Below, piece after piece: positions 52,911 to 61,407 of a DNA stretch of 64,000 nt. Location of the stretch: assembly GCA_902761225.1 (NCBI GenBank), contig CACWJQ010000001.1, positions 100,239 through 164,238 of the forward strand, read 5' to 3'. The position numbers were made by a program, and so were the translations under genes. This DNA is from an uncultured Lachnospiraceae bacterium. Its GTDB lineage: Bacteria > Bacillota > Clostridia > Lachnospirales > Lachnospiraceae. The notes beneath the pieces were generated by a model that was given only the letters and a program-made list of their open reading frames with translations, ran no database searches and was not told the origin of the DNA. Position 1 is the stretch's first letter. Every line of letters begins with the position of its first letter.

Positions 52911-53702
52911 GTGGATATAGCGTCACTAATCGGATTCTTAATGTGTCTTGGAATGCTCCTGTTCGGTATTATTTCCGCTGCCGGACTTGCGGGCTTCGGC
53001 AATTACCTTGATCTTGCATCCGCCATAATCACTTTCGGCGGTGCGCTGTTTGCTGTTATGACATCCTACAGCATGGGAGATTTCATTGCCGGACTGAAGA
53101 GCATAACACTTATTTTCAAGGCACCTTCCGTAAATACAACGGATCTGATCAGGAAGATAATCGAGCTTTCCAACGTTGCACGTAAGGAAGGCCTTCTTTC
53201 GCTTGAGGAATCAGCTTCCGACATGGATGAACCTTTCCTGAAAAAGGGGGTTCTTCTTGTTGTTGACGGCACAGATCCCGATCTTGTCAGAGGGATACTT
53301 GAGACTGAAATGGAATGCATCGATACAAGACACAAGTCCCTTGCGGGCTTCTGGGAGACGATGGGTTCCATGGGACCTGCGTGGGGAATGATCGGAACCC
53401 TTGTAGGACTTGTTAACATGCTCAACAACATGTCCGATGCATCGTCCATCGGACCTTCCATGGCTGTCGCACTCATCACAACACTATACGGTTCGCTTCT
53501 CGCAAACTGGATCTGCGCACCCACCGCTGCAAAGCTCAAAGCCGACAATGCGGTTGAGATGATGCAGAAACAGGTAATGATCGAGGGGCTTTTGTCCATA
53601 CAGGCAGGAGAGAATCCCAGAGTCATTGAAGAGAAGCTTAAGTCCTTCCTTGCACCCAAGGATCGTGACAGTGCAGGCTCGGAAGGCGGAGATGCCGAAT
53701 GA
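52911..53702 (+). CDS. motA: Flagellar stator protein MotA
   Basis: The ion-channel stator subunit that pushes on FliG. Four membrane helices are visible, two at the N-terminus (SLIGFLMCLGMLLFGIISAAGL and YLDLASAIITFGGALFAVM) and two after the cytoplasmic loop (GPAWGMIGTLVGLVNMLNNM, AVALITTLYGSLLANWI). The charged cytoplasmic loop is between. 263 residues, normal. The start is GTG 52911, behind GAGGT. Confidence 0.95.
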   Translation: MDIASLIGFLMCLGMLLFGIISAAGLAGFGNYLDLASAIITFGGALFAVMTSYSMGDFIAGLKSITLIFKAPSVNTTDLIRKIIELSNVARKEGLLSLEESASDMDEPFLKKGVLLVVDGTDPDLVRGILETEMECIDTRHKSLAGFWETMGSMGPAWGMIGTLVGLVNMLNNMSDASSIGPSMAVALITTLYGSLLANWICAPTAAKLKADNAVEMMQKQVMIEGLLSIQAGENPRVIEEKLKSFLAPKDRDSAGSEGGDAE

Positions 53703-53748
53703 TATTACTTGCCTGACCGCCTGATAGCGGTCGGAAGAAGGTTCAGAT

Positions 53749-54621
53749 ATGGGTAAGAAAAAAGAAGACGCCCCACCACCGGGGTCCCCGGCATGGATGG
53801 CTACTTTCTCGGATCTGATGAACCTGCTGCTGTGTTTCTTTGTGCTTCTGTTTTCGATGTCCACCATCGACGAAGCCAAGCTGAATGAGATCATTGCTTC
53901 ACTTAACAGCTCTTTCAGCGTTTTCAGCGGAGGCGCCACATCCATCGGAGAAGGCATACTGATAAGCAACGGGGTAAGCCAGCTCAACGAGCTGTCCAAC
54001 TACATAAGCAGTACCGGAAGAGCTGCGGATTCCGAGACACAGGACACCCAGATCCAGGTTTACAATACCGATTCGGGCGGAAAGGAAAATACAGAAAGCT
54101 CCGAGGATAATACCGGCGCAATGAACATAGAGCAGGCCGCTGAAGCTGTGGAAGCTGCCAACCTGAGCTCCAATGAGGAACTTGCGGAGCTGATAGGTGA
54201 AGCGATAGCAGACAGCAGGCTTTCGGACCAGATCGATGTAAGCTTCACATCACAGTATGTCATGCTTACCATGAAGGGCTCCATCCTGTTTGCTCCGGGC
54301 TCTGCGACGCTTAACGAAGACTGTAAGCCTGTTCTCGACAGGGTATCGTCCATACTTGAGAGATACGCAAGAGGCGAGATCGAGATAAACGGACATACGG
54401 ACAACGTTCCCATGAACAGTGCAAAGTATCCTTCCAACGAGGAGCTTTCAAGCGCGAGAGCGCTGTCAGTTTTTTACTACATAGTCGAGACCAGCAGTCT
54501 TGATCCCACGCTGATCAAGCATTCCGGATTCGGAGAGAGAATGCCCATAGCCGACAACTCCACTGAAGCGGGAAGAGCCCGGAACAGAAGAGTTGAGATC
54601 AGGATCTATAACAATAACTGA
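53749..54621 (+). CDS. motB: Flagellar stator protein MotB
   Basis: Partner of MotA that anchors the stator to peptidoglycan. One N-terminal membrane helix carries the ion-binding Asp22 (TFSDLMNLLLCFFVLLFSM). The C-terminal OmpA-like domain (about 170-288) has the peptidoglycan-binding segment EINGHTDNVPMNSAKYPSNEELSSARA in parts and ends with GRARNRRVEIRI. A Ser/Glu-rich linker lies between. 290 residues, 46 bases after motA. Confidence 0.96.
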   Translation: MGKKKEDAPPPGSPAWMATFSDLMNLLLCFFVLLFSMSTIDEAKLNEIIASLNSSFSVFSGGATSIGEGILISNGVSQLNELSNYISSTGRAADSETQDTQIQVYNTDSGGKENTESSEDNTGAMNIEQAAEAVEAANLSSNEELAELIGEAIADSRLSDQIDVSFTSQYVMLTMKGSILFAPGSATLNEDCKPVLDRVSSILERYARGEIEINGHTDNVPMNSAKYPSNEELSSARALSVFYYIVETSSLDPTLIKHSGFGERMPIADNSTEAGRARNRRVEIRIYNNN

Positions 54622-54641
54622 GGGAAAAGGATTTACACCTG

Positions 54642-55163
54642 ATGAAGAAGAATCTACTTACGATCCTCATACTTGCACTTGTGATCGTCAATCTGACCCT
54701 TACCGTCATCACGATGATAAGCGTGACAGGAACCAACAAGAAGACAGCTGCACTGGTGGATACCATTGCAACAGTATTAAACCTCGAGCTTGTCAGCGAT
54801 GAAGAGGATGAAGGACCGGATATCAGTCTTGCAGATACCGAGATCTATACCATCGCAGAGGCTATGACCATTCCTCTTAAGGTAACAGAGGGCGGCAAGC
54901 AGGAATACATGGTATGTAAGATAGCTCTTTCCATCAACACCAAGGACGATGATTATAAGACCTACAGTTCCGAGACCATCAGCAGTTACGAGCCTTATAT
55001 CAAGCAGTCCATCGAAGGTGTCATCTCATCATATGACTCGGCATACCTTAGCAATCCCGAGAACCGTGAAGAGGTGAAGAAGGAAGTTCTTAAGGCTATT
55101 CAGAAATGGATGGATTCAAAGGTTGTTTATGACATATCCATCAGCGATGTCAAGTTCGGCTGA
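54642..55163 (+). CDS. fliL: Flagellar basal body-associated protein FliL
   Basis: A single-pass protein around the stator: a membrane helix at residues 5-27 (LLTILILALVIVNLTLTVITM), then a small extracellular domain (residues 60-173) with the expected C-terminal NREEVKKEVLKAIQKWM. 173 residues. FliL sequences are divergent; position between motB and fliM supports the call. Confidence 0.9.
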   Translation: MKKNLLTILILALVIVNLTLTVITMISVTGTNKKTAALVDTIATVLNLELVSDEEDEGPDISLADTEIYTIAEAMTIPLKVTEGGKQEYMVCKIALSINTKDDDYKTYSSETISSYEPYIKQSIEGVISSYDSAYLSNPENREEVKKEVLKAIQKWMDSKVVYDISISDVKFG

Positions 55164-55184
55164 TGAGATCAGGAGGCCCTGGCG

Positions 55185-56165
55185 GTGGGTGATATCCTTT
55201 CGCAAAACGAAATAGATGCCCTGCTCAATCAGCTTTCCTCCGGGGAACTCGATGTTGAGGCGATCACCAATGTCGAGGAGAAGCCCGTCAGGGATTATGA
55301 TTTCAGCAGACCTACCAAGTTCTCAAAAGAGCATCTGCGCACTCTTGAGATAATATTCGAGCATTACGGAAGGCTTATATCCACAAATCTTCCGGTGCTC
55401 CTCAGGAAGAATGCACAGGTGACCGTAGCCAGTTCGGAGACCGTTACATTCAGCGAGTTTACTAATGCACTGTCCAACCCGAGCATACTGGGGATCGTGG
55501 CTTTTGAGCCTCTTGGCGGAAGCATAATAATAGATCTTGCGACCAATATCGCTTTTGCGATGATCGACAGGATGCTCGGAGGTGAGGGAGAGCCCATCAA
55601 TTTCTCAAGGGACTTTTCCGATATCGAGCTCTCGATCATACAGAAGATAATGATCATGTTCACACAGCTTCTCCGTGACCCCTGGAGAAATGTTCTGGAT
55701 ATATCACCGGTACTCAGCAGACTTGAGACGAATCCCCAGTTCGCCCAGATAATAGCTCCCGGTGAGATGATAGCAGTCGTGACACTTAACATCAGGATCG
55801 GTGAAGTTGAAGGTTTCATGAATCTGTGCCTTCCTTTTATGACCCTCGAGGATGTCATGGACAGACTTAATACCAAGTACTGGTTCTCTACAATGCAGGA
55901 GAACAAGGATGAAGATGCCAAGGAGAATATCGAGGCAATGCTCAAGAGAGTGGATATTCCCGTTAAGGCAGTCCTTGGAACCAGTCAGATAACCGTTAAC
56001 GATTTTATGAATCTTCAGGTCGGTGACTGTATAAGACTTGATGCAAGAGTCGATTCCGACATGAACATTTATGTCGGCAATATCAAGAAATTCACCGCTC
56101 TTCCCGGCGCCAGCGATGACTGTTATGCGGTAAGGGTGACTTCGGTGATCAGAGAGGAGGAGTAA
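55185..56165 (+). CDS. fliM: Flagellar motor switch protein FliM
   Basis: C-ring protein that binds phosphorylated CheY. The N-terminal LSQNEIDALLNQL motif is the CheY-binding segment. The middle CheC-like domain (YDFSRPTKFSKEHLRTLEIIFEHYGR, GGEGEPINFSRDFSDIE) and the C-terminal SpoA domain (about 250-326) follow. 326 residues. Start is GTG 55185, eight bases after AGGAGG. Confidence 0.97.
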   Translation: MGDILSQNEIDALLNQLSSGELDVEAITNVEEKPVRDYDFSRPTKFSKEHLRTLEIIFEHYGRLISTNLPVLLRKNAQVTVASSETVTFSEFTNALSNPSILGIVAFEPLGGSIIIDLATNIAFAMIDRMLGGEGEPINFSRDFSDIELSIIQKIMIMFTQLLRDPWRNVLDISPVLSRLETNPQFAQIIAPGEMIAVVTLNIRIGEVEGFMNLCLPFMTLEDVMDRLNTKYWFSTMQENKDEDAKENIEAMLKRVDIPVKAVLGTSQITVNDFMNLQVGDCIRLDARVDSDMNIYVGNIKKFTALPGASDDCYAVRVTSVIREEE

Positions 56166-56168
56166 CAG

Positions 56169-57464
56169 ATGGATGGGATGCTGTCACAGGATGAGATAAA
56201 CGCTCTCCTTAGCGGTATGGATCTGTCTGGGGACGAAACTCCGGATATGGGCGGTGCAGGAACGACTGACACAAGCGAGGTTCAGCCGATCAATCCTTAC
56301 CTGGTGGATGCGCAGCCGGTCTCCGGTGGAGATGAGCTTCTGAACGATGTTGAGAGAGATGCGATCGGTGAGGTTGCCAACATCAGCATGGGCTCGTCGG
56401 CGACGACGCTTTATTCCCTGGTAAACAGAAAAGTCAACATCACCACACCTGTTGTGACCCTTTGCACATGGGACGAACTCATCGCAGATTTCGGAAAGCC
56501 CTGTGTTTTTATCAGGATTAAATACACCAGAGGTCTGGACGGTACCGACATTCTGGTGCTCAAGGAAAATGATGTCAAGATCATAACAGATCTTATGATG
56601 GGCGGAGACGGGACCAATACAGACGGCGAACTCGGTGAACTCCATCTTTCCGCCATATCCGAAGCAATGAACCAGATGATGGGATCTTCAGCCACGTCTC
56701 TTTCCACAATGCTCGGTACGCTGATAGATATCTCTCCGCCGGAGAGTTCGCTCGTAGATCTTGAAGCTTTTGATAACGGTTCGGATGTGGCACCGTTTTT
56801 GGGAGGTACATTCTGCAGGATCCAGTTCAAGATGCAGATAGGAGACGGTCTTGTTGATTCGACCATCATGCAGCTGTATCCGATAGATTTTGCCAAGAAG
56901 ATCGTAGAGACCTTCATGGGACCGCAGCAGGAACAGACAGTAAATCCTGCACCGGACCCGATACCGGTACCTACGCCTGCCCCCGAGCCTGCTCCTCAGC
57001 AGATGGGACAGCAGATGCCGAATCCGGGGATGCAGATGGGATTTGGAGGACCGACACAGGGAATGCCACAGATGCAGATGGGTTATGGAGGACCGATGCA
57101 GGGAATGCCACAGATGCAGGGTTATGGATCACAAATGCCTCAGATGGGTTACGGCCAGCCGGTACAGCCCATGAATATACAGCCAGCCACATTTCAGAAT
57201 TTCAGCGGAGATCTGAGCGGAATTCAGGGTGGCGAAAATATCGGACTCATCATGGATGTCCCTCTTGAGGTTACCGTTGAACTCGGAAGGACGACCAAGT
57301 CGATATCCGATATACTCAGTTTTGCTCCGGGCACCATTATCGAGCTTGACAGAATAGCCGGTGAGCCCATTGATGTACTGGTCAACGGCAAGTTTGTTGC
57401 CAGGGGAGAAGTGGTGGTCATCGAAGAGAACTTCGGTATCAGAGTAACTGAGATAATCAAGTAA
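56169..57464 (+). CDS. fliY: Flagellar motor switch phosphatase FliY
   Basis: FliY combines a CheY-P phosphatase and a FliN-type C-ring domain. The N-terminal LSQDEINALLSGMDLS is the CheY-binding motif. The CheC domain (about 60-245) has two phosphatase centres (ERDAIGEVANISMGSSATTL and HLSAISEAMNQMMGSSATSL). A low-complexity linker (about 258-340) rich in Pro, Met, Gln and Gly carries repeats of GMPQMQMGYGGP type. The C-terminal SpoA/FliN domain (about 350-431) ends FVARGEVVVIEENFGIRVTEII. 431 residues, larger than B. subtilis FliY because of the linker. Confidence 0.96.
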   Translation: MDGMLSQDEINALLSGMDLSGDETPDMGGAGTTDTSEVQPINPYLVDAQPVSGGDELLNDVERDAIGEVANISMGSSATTLYSLVNRKVNITTPVVTLCTWDELIADFGKPCVFIRIKYTRGLDGTDILVLKENDVKIITDLMMGGDGTNTDGELGELHLSAISEAMNQMMGSSATSLSTMLGTLIDISPPESSLVDLEAFDNGSDVAPFLGGTFCRIQFKMQIGDGLVDSTIMQLYPIDFAKKIVETFMGPQQEQTVNPAPDPIPVPTPAPEPAPQQMGQQMPNPGMQMGFGGPTQGMPQMQMGYGGPMQGMPQMQGYGSQMPQMGYGQPVQPMNIQPATFQNFSGDLSGIQGGENIGLIMDVPLEVTVELGRTTKSISDILSFAPGTIIELDRIAGEPIDVLVNGKFVARGEVVVIEENFGIRVTEIIK

Positions 57465-57506
57465 TAGGCCGGTTTTGGCAGAAAATAAATTCGGAGGTTT
57501 TGAATT

Positions 57507-57869
57507 ATGGCAAAGAGTATCCTTATCTGTGATGATGCAGCATTCATGAGAATGATGATCAAGGACATCCTCAGCAAGAATGGCTATAACATTGCGGGTG
57601 AAGCAGAGAACGGAGTCAAGGCTATAGAGAAGTACAAGGAGGTAAATCCCGATCTTGTACTTATGGATATCACCATGCCCGAGATGGACGGAATACAGGC
57701 GCTCAAGGCTATCAAAGCAGCTGATTCCGGCGCCAAGGTCATCATGTGCTCTGCAATGGGACAGCAGGCTATGGTGATCGAGTCCATTCAGGCCGGAGCC
57801 AAGGATTTCATTGTTAAGCCTTTCCAGGCTGACAGAGTCATTGAAGCTGTCAAGAAGGTTATAGGCTGA
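57507..57869 (+). CDS. cheY: Chemotaxis response regulator CheY
   Basis: A single receiver domain of 120 residues. Phospho-acceptor Asp54 (LVLMDITMPEMDG), acidic pair Asp9-Asp10 (ILICDDAAF), Ser82 (MCSAMGQQ) and Lys104 (VKPFQADR) are all present. CheY-P binds FliM and FliY to change rotation. Its location between fliY and fliO is the usual Firmicute one. Other che genes are not in the window. Start follows CGGAGG. Confidence 0.97.
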   Translation: MAKSILICDDAAFMRMMIKDILSKNGYNIAGEAENGVKAIEKYKEVNPDLVLMDITMPEMDGIQALKAIKAADSGAKVIMCSAMGQQAMVIESIQAGAKDFIVKPFQADRVIEAVKKVIG

Positions 57870-57873
57870 TGCC

Positions 57874-58245
57874 ATGATCCTTCTAACGAAGTCCACATTA
57901 TCCGATATTGCACAGCTTTTTACGGTACTGATAATCTTTATCGCCGTACTTGTGATCTCGATGCTGTGTACAAAGTGGATAGGTAATTACCAGAAGCTGC
58001 AGGCCTCTTCGGGCAGTGCCGAGGTTATCGAGACTGTCAGGATAGCACCGGGCAAATGGATCCAGATAGTACGTATCGGCAGTAAATATAAGGTCATCGC
58101 CATTTGCAAGGATACCGTCACATATCTCGGGGATGTGGATGAGAGTGATATAAAGTCAGGAGATTCTTCAGAGAAAAAGACCTTTTCCGAGGTGCTTTCC
58201 AAAACCTTTACAAAGGGAGCGAATGATTCCGGGGGGGAAGGCTAA
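57874..58245 (+). CDS. fliO: Flagellar biosynthesis protein FliO
   Basis: A 123-residue protein with one membrane helix at about 12-34 (LFTVLIIFIAVLVISMLCTKWIG) and a short cytoplasmic tail with VIETVRIAPGKWIQIVRIGSKYKVIAI, the FliO pattern. FliO helps assemble FliP into the export gate. Low sequence conservation; position before fliP secures the call. Confidence 0.9.
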   Translation: MILLTKSTLSDIAQLFTVLIIFIAVLVISMLCTKWIGNYQKLQASSGSAEVIETVRIAPGKWIQIVRIGSKYKVIAICKDTVTYLGDVDESDIKSGDSSEKKTFSEVLSKTFTKGANDSGGEG

Positions 58246-58256
58246 GGTTTACGCTG

Positions 58257-59120
58257 ATGGGGGCATTTGTATCTTCCGGAAAAAATCTCATAAGGATATC
58301 GGTTTTTGCCGGATTGATCGCAGTTTTCTGCCTTGTGCTCGGCATCAGGGTTTCGGCGGCAGGCAACATACAGACCGGTGAGACCGATGTTAGCACGGTG
58401 ATCAATCGTCCGGGTACATATGACAACCCGCAGGATCTGAACACTCTTAACACTGTCAACAGACTTACCATTACATACAATGATGATAACGGGTCTCTCA
58501 ATTCTTCCTTAAGGATTCTGATCACCCTTACACTCATTGCCATTGCACCGCTTTTGATCATGGTGATGACATCCTTTACCAGGATCATCATCGTTCTTCA
58601 TTTTACAAGAGCGGCGCTCAATACACAGACTGCACCGCCTAACCAGGTGCTTGTAGCGCTGTCGCTCATTCTAACCTTTTTCATAATGCAGCCCACTATT
58701 GAGGAGATCAATGTCAATGCAGTCATTCCCTTTGAGGCGGGAACGATCAGCCAGGATGAATTCCTGGAGAATGCAATGACTCCTCTCAGGAACTTTATGG
58801 AGCCGCAGACTCAGGTTAAGGATGTGCGGCTTTTTTATGATATCGCAGGGATGGAATGGGACGGAACGATCGAATCGATCCCCAATTCGATACTCATCCC
58901 GGCCTTTATGATATCGGAGCTGAGAATAGCGTTCTGGATAGGATTCATGATATATATACCTTTCATCGTCATCGACATGGTCGTTGCATCGGTGCTGATG
59001 AGTATGGGTATGATGATGCTGCCTCCGACCACGATATCGATGCCTTTCAAGATACTTTTATTCATCCTTGCGGACGGATGGTCACTTATCATCGGACAGC
59101 TTGTACGAACGTTCTATTAG
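58257..59120 (+). CDS. fliP: Flagellar export gate protein FliP
   Basis: Core export-gate subunit. A signal-peptide-like N-terminus (residues 10-38, ending VSAAG) is followed by LNSSLRILITLTLIAIAPLLIMVMTSFTRIIIVLHFTR in parts, the family signature. Later helices include FWIGFMIYIPFIVIDMVVASVLMSMGMMMLPP. 287 residues, normal for FliP with a signal sequence. Confidence 0.97.
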   Translation: MGAFVSSGKNLIRISVFAGLIAVFCLVLGIRVSAAGNIQTGETDVSTVINRPGTYDNPQDLNTLNTVNRLTITYNDDNGSLNSSLRILITLTLIAIAPLLIMVMTSFTRIIIVLHFTRAALNTQTAPPNQVLVALSLILTFFIMQPTIEEINVNAVIPFEAGTISQDEFLENAMTPLRNFMEPQTQVKDVRLFYDIAGMEWDGTIESIPNSILIPAFMISELRIAFWIGFMIYIPFIVIDMVVASVLMSMGMMMLPPTTISMPFKILLFILADGWSLIIGQLVRTFY

Positions 59121-59147
59121 CAATCTAAGTAAAAGGGAGGCGGAGCT

Positions 59148-59420
59148 ATGACACCTGAAGCTGCATCGGAGATGATCAGGGGCGCACTTTACATGATAAT
59201 CAAGTGTGCGTTGCCGGTCCTGCTTGTTTCAATGGCCATAGGTCTTGTCATAAGTATATTTCAGACAGTCACCTCCATACAGGAGCAGACACTTACCTTC
59301 GTCCCCAAGGTTTTAGGGATCTTTCTGACTCTCATGATCCTCGGAAACTGGATCATGAACAATATAGTCGGTTTCACTACGGATCTCTGGAGCAATTTTG
59401 TTTATTACGTTCACAAGTAG
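59148..59420 (+). CDS. fliQ: Flagellar export gate protein FliQ
   Basis: A 90-residue protein with two membrane helices (LPVLLVSMAIGLVISIFQTVTSIQEQTL signature; LGIFLTLMILGNWIMNNIVGF). Forms the export gate with FliP and FliR. Start has GGGAGGCGG. Confidence 0.97.
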   Translation: MTPEAASEMIRGALYMIIKCALPVLLVSMAIGLVISIFQTVTSIQEQTLTFVPKVLGIFLTLMILGNWIMNNIVGFTTDLWSNFVYYVHK

Positions 59421-59429
59421 CGGAGACGG

Positions 59430-60212
59430 ATGATAAATTATTCATTTTCAATCTATGATCTGGAGTATTTTCTCCTGATACTTGTAAGGGTTTCATGCTT
59501 TGTATATATATGTCCCTTCTTCAGCATGAGAAATACTCCGAGACGTATACGCGTGGCACTCAGTGTTTTCATCGCAATGCTTCTGTATAATGCCGTGACG
59601 CCTGCAGAGGCCGTTGTGACAAGGACTGTCACAGGATATGCCATCGTGGTGATGAAGGAAGCCATAGCGGGGCTATTGATAGGACTGTCGGTCAATATCT
59701 GCAGCTCGATCTTTACATTTGCCGGAGCTGTTGCGGATATGGAAACCGGTCTGTCCATGGTCACTCTTATGGATCCTGCTTCAAGGGAACAGATAAGTAT
59801 CACCGGCGGACTTTACAATTACGCTTATTCACTGATACTTATAGCCAGCGGTATGTACAGATATCTGCTGGGGGCTTTAGCGGATACATTTGAACTGATA
59901 CCGGTTGGACATGTGAACTTCAACATGGAAGGTCTTATGGTGACGGTCATCACATTCCTGACGGATTACATACTCATCGGATTCAGGATAATCCTTCCCA
60001 TATTTGCAACGATGATGATGCTGAATGCGATACTCGGTGTAATGGCCAAGGTATCACCTCAGATGAACATGTTCGCGATAGGTATACAGCTGAAGGTTCT
60101 GACAGGTCTTACGGTCCTGTTCCTTACCGTGGGAATGATGCCGGCTGCCAGCGATATGATCTTTGCCGAGATGAAGAAGATGATGGTTTCGTTTGTATCG
60201 AACCTTATGTGA
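59430..60212 (+). CDS. fliR: Flagellar export gate protein FliR
   Basis: A 260-residue membrane protein with about six helices. Family segments include LILVRVSCFVYICPFFSMRNTPRRIRVALS and FRIILPIFATMMMLNAILGVMAKVSPQMNMF. Completes the FliPQR gate. It is ten bases after fliQ. The 71-base gap to flhB holds no further gene. Confidence 0.96.
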   Translation: MINYSFSIYDLEYFLLILVRVSCFVYICPFFSMRNTPRRIRVALSVFIAMLLYNAVTPAEAVVTRTVTGYAIVVMKEAIAGLLIGLSVNICSSIFTFAGAVADMETGLSMVTLMDPASREQISITGGLYNYAYSLILIASGMYRYLLGALADTFELIPVGHVNFNMEGLMVTVITFLTDYILIGFRIILPIFATMMMLNAILGVMAKVSPQMNMFAIGIQLKVLTGLTVLFLTVGMMPAASDMIFAEMKKMMVSFVSNLM

Positions 60213-60283
60213 AGATGTTGTTTTCATCTGCGTCCGGTGTATGCGGCGTGCGGATGACTGGAGCAAAAGCGGAGGAATTGTGA

Positions 60284-61384
60284 ATGCTTGAATACAATCT
60301 GCAATTCTTCGCTGACAATGGCGACAAGACAGAAGAGCCTACTTCCAAAAAGCTTGATGATGCCAGAAGTGAGGGCCAGGTTGCCAAGAGCAGGGAGATA
60401 GGAAACTGTCTCGGGCTTTTTGTTTTTTTCCTTGTACTCAGGTTCATGGCCGGCAGTATAGGGGGGAAGTTCCTGAATGTCTTTGAGGTGATGTACAGTG
60501 CGATACCCAGGGTGACCGTATATCCCAGGGGCGAAATGCCTGCAAGGGAGATGAACATCCTCTTCAGGAGCGGGATATACAATATCGTGATGATCGTTCT
60601 TCCCATTATGATCATCGGATATGTGGTTGCTTTTGTGGGAGACCTTGTGCAGGTTAAGTGGAAGCCCACCGCCAAGCCTCTGAAGCCCAAGTTTTCCAAG
60701 ATAGATCCCACAAAAGGCTTCAAGAGGATATTCTCGCCCAACTCGATAGTGGAGCTGCTTAAGTCTCTGCTCAAGATAGGATTGATAGCGATCATATGCT
60801 ACGGGTATATCAGGGATAAGGTCTTTCTGATATTCAATCTGTACGATCTTCCGCTTATGCAGTCCGTGTCACTTATAGGTAATACGATAATAGATCTGGG
60901 GATCAGGATCTCGGCTGTTTATATAGTCCTTGCTGCAGCGGATTTCGGATATCAGAAGTGGAAATTCCACAAGGATATGATGATGAGCAAGCAGGAGGTC
61001 AAGGATGAGTACAAGAACTCCGAAGGAGATCCGCAGGTCAAGGGTCAGATAAAAGCCAAAATGAGGGAAGCTTCGCGCAGAAGGATGATGCAGCAGCTTC
61101 CGCAGGCAGATGTAGTAATAACAAACCCTACTCATTACGCCGTAGCTATCAAGTATGAACCTTCCAAGAAGGATGCACCGTATGTTCTGGCAAAGGGTGA
61201 GGGGTATCTTGCACAGAAGATCAAGGAGGTTGCTAAGGAGAGCGGCATTGAGATTGTGGAGAACAAACCTGTTGCGAGGATGCTCTATCACAATGTGGAG
61301 ATAGGTGAGGCGGTTCCGCCTGAACTGTATCAGGCTGTAGCGGAGATACTTGCCTTTGTATACCATCTTCAGGGAAAGATCTGA
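60284..61384 (+). CDS. flhB: Flagellar export switch protein FlhB
   Basis: Controls substrate-specificity switching from rod/hook to filament export. The N-terminal region (NGDKTEEPTSKKLDDARSEGQVAKSREI) and four membrane helices are followed by a cytoplasmic domain with the self-cleavage motif NPTH (Asn281-His284) in VVITNPTHYAVAIKY. 366 residues. Start ATG 60284 follows GGAGGAATT. Confidence 0.97.
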   Translation: MLEYNLQFFADNGDKTEEPTSKKLDDARSEGQVAKSREIGNCLGLFVFFLVLRFMAGSIGGKFLNVFEVMYSAIPRVTVYPRGEMPAREMNILFRSGIYNIVMIVLPIMIIGYVVAFVGDLVQVKWKPTAKPLKPKFSKIDPTKGFKRIFSPNSIVELLKSLLKIGLIAIICYGYIRDKVFLIFNLYDLPLMQSVSLIGNTIIDLGIRISAVYIVLAAADFGYQKWKFHKDMMMSKQEVKDEYKNSEGDPQVKGQIKAKMREASRRRMMQQLPQADVVITNPTHYAVAIKYEPSKKDAPYVLAKGEGYLAQKIKEVAKESGIEIVENKPVARMLYHNVEIGEAVPPELYQAVAEILAFVYHLQGKI

Positions 61385-61407
61385 AATACACTTAAAAGGA
61401 GGAAGCT

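Noticed and set aside
55610-57910. CCGATAT motifs inside fliM, fliY and fliO as sigma-28 promoters
   Set aside because: They lie within coding regions, and the upstream TAAA is missing or badly spaced; similar heptamers occur in polC, dprA and comM by chance.
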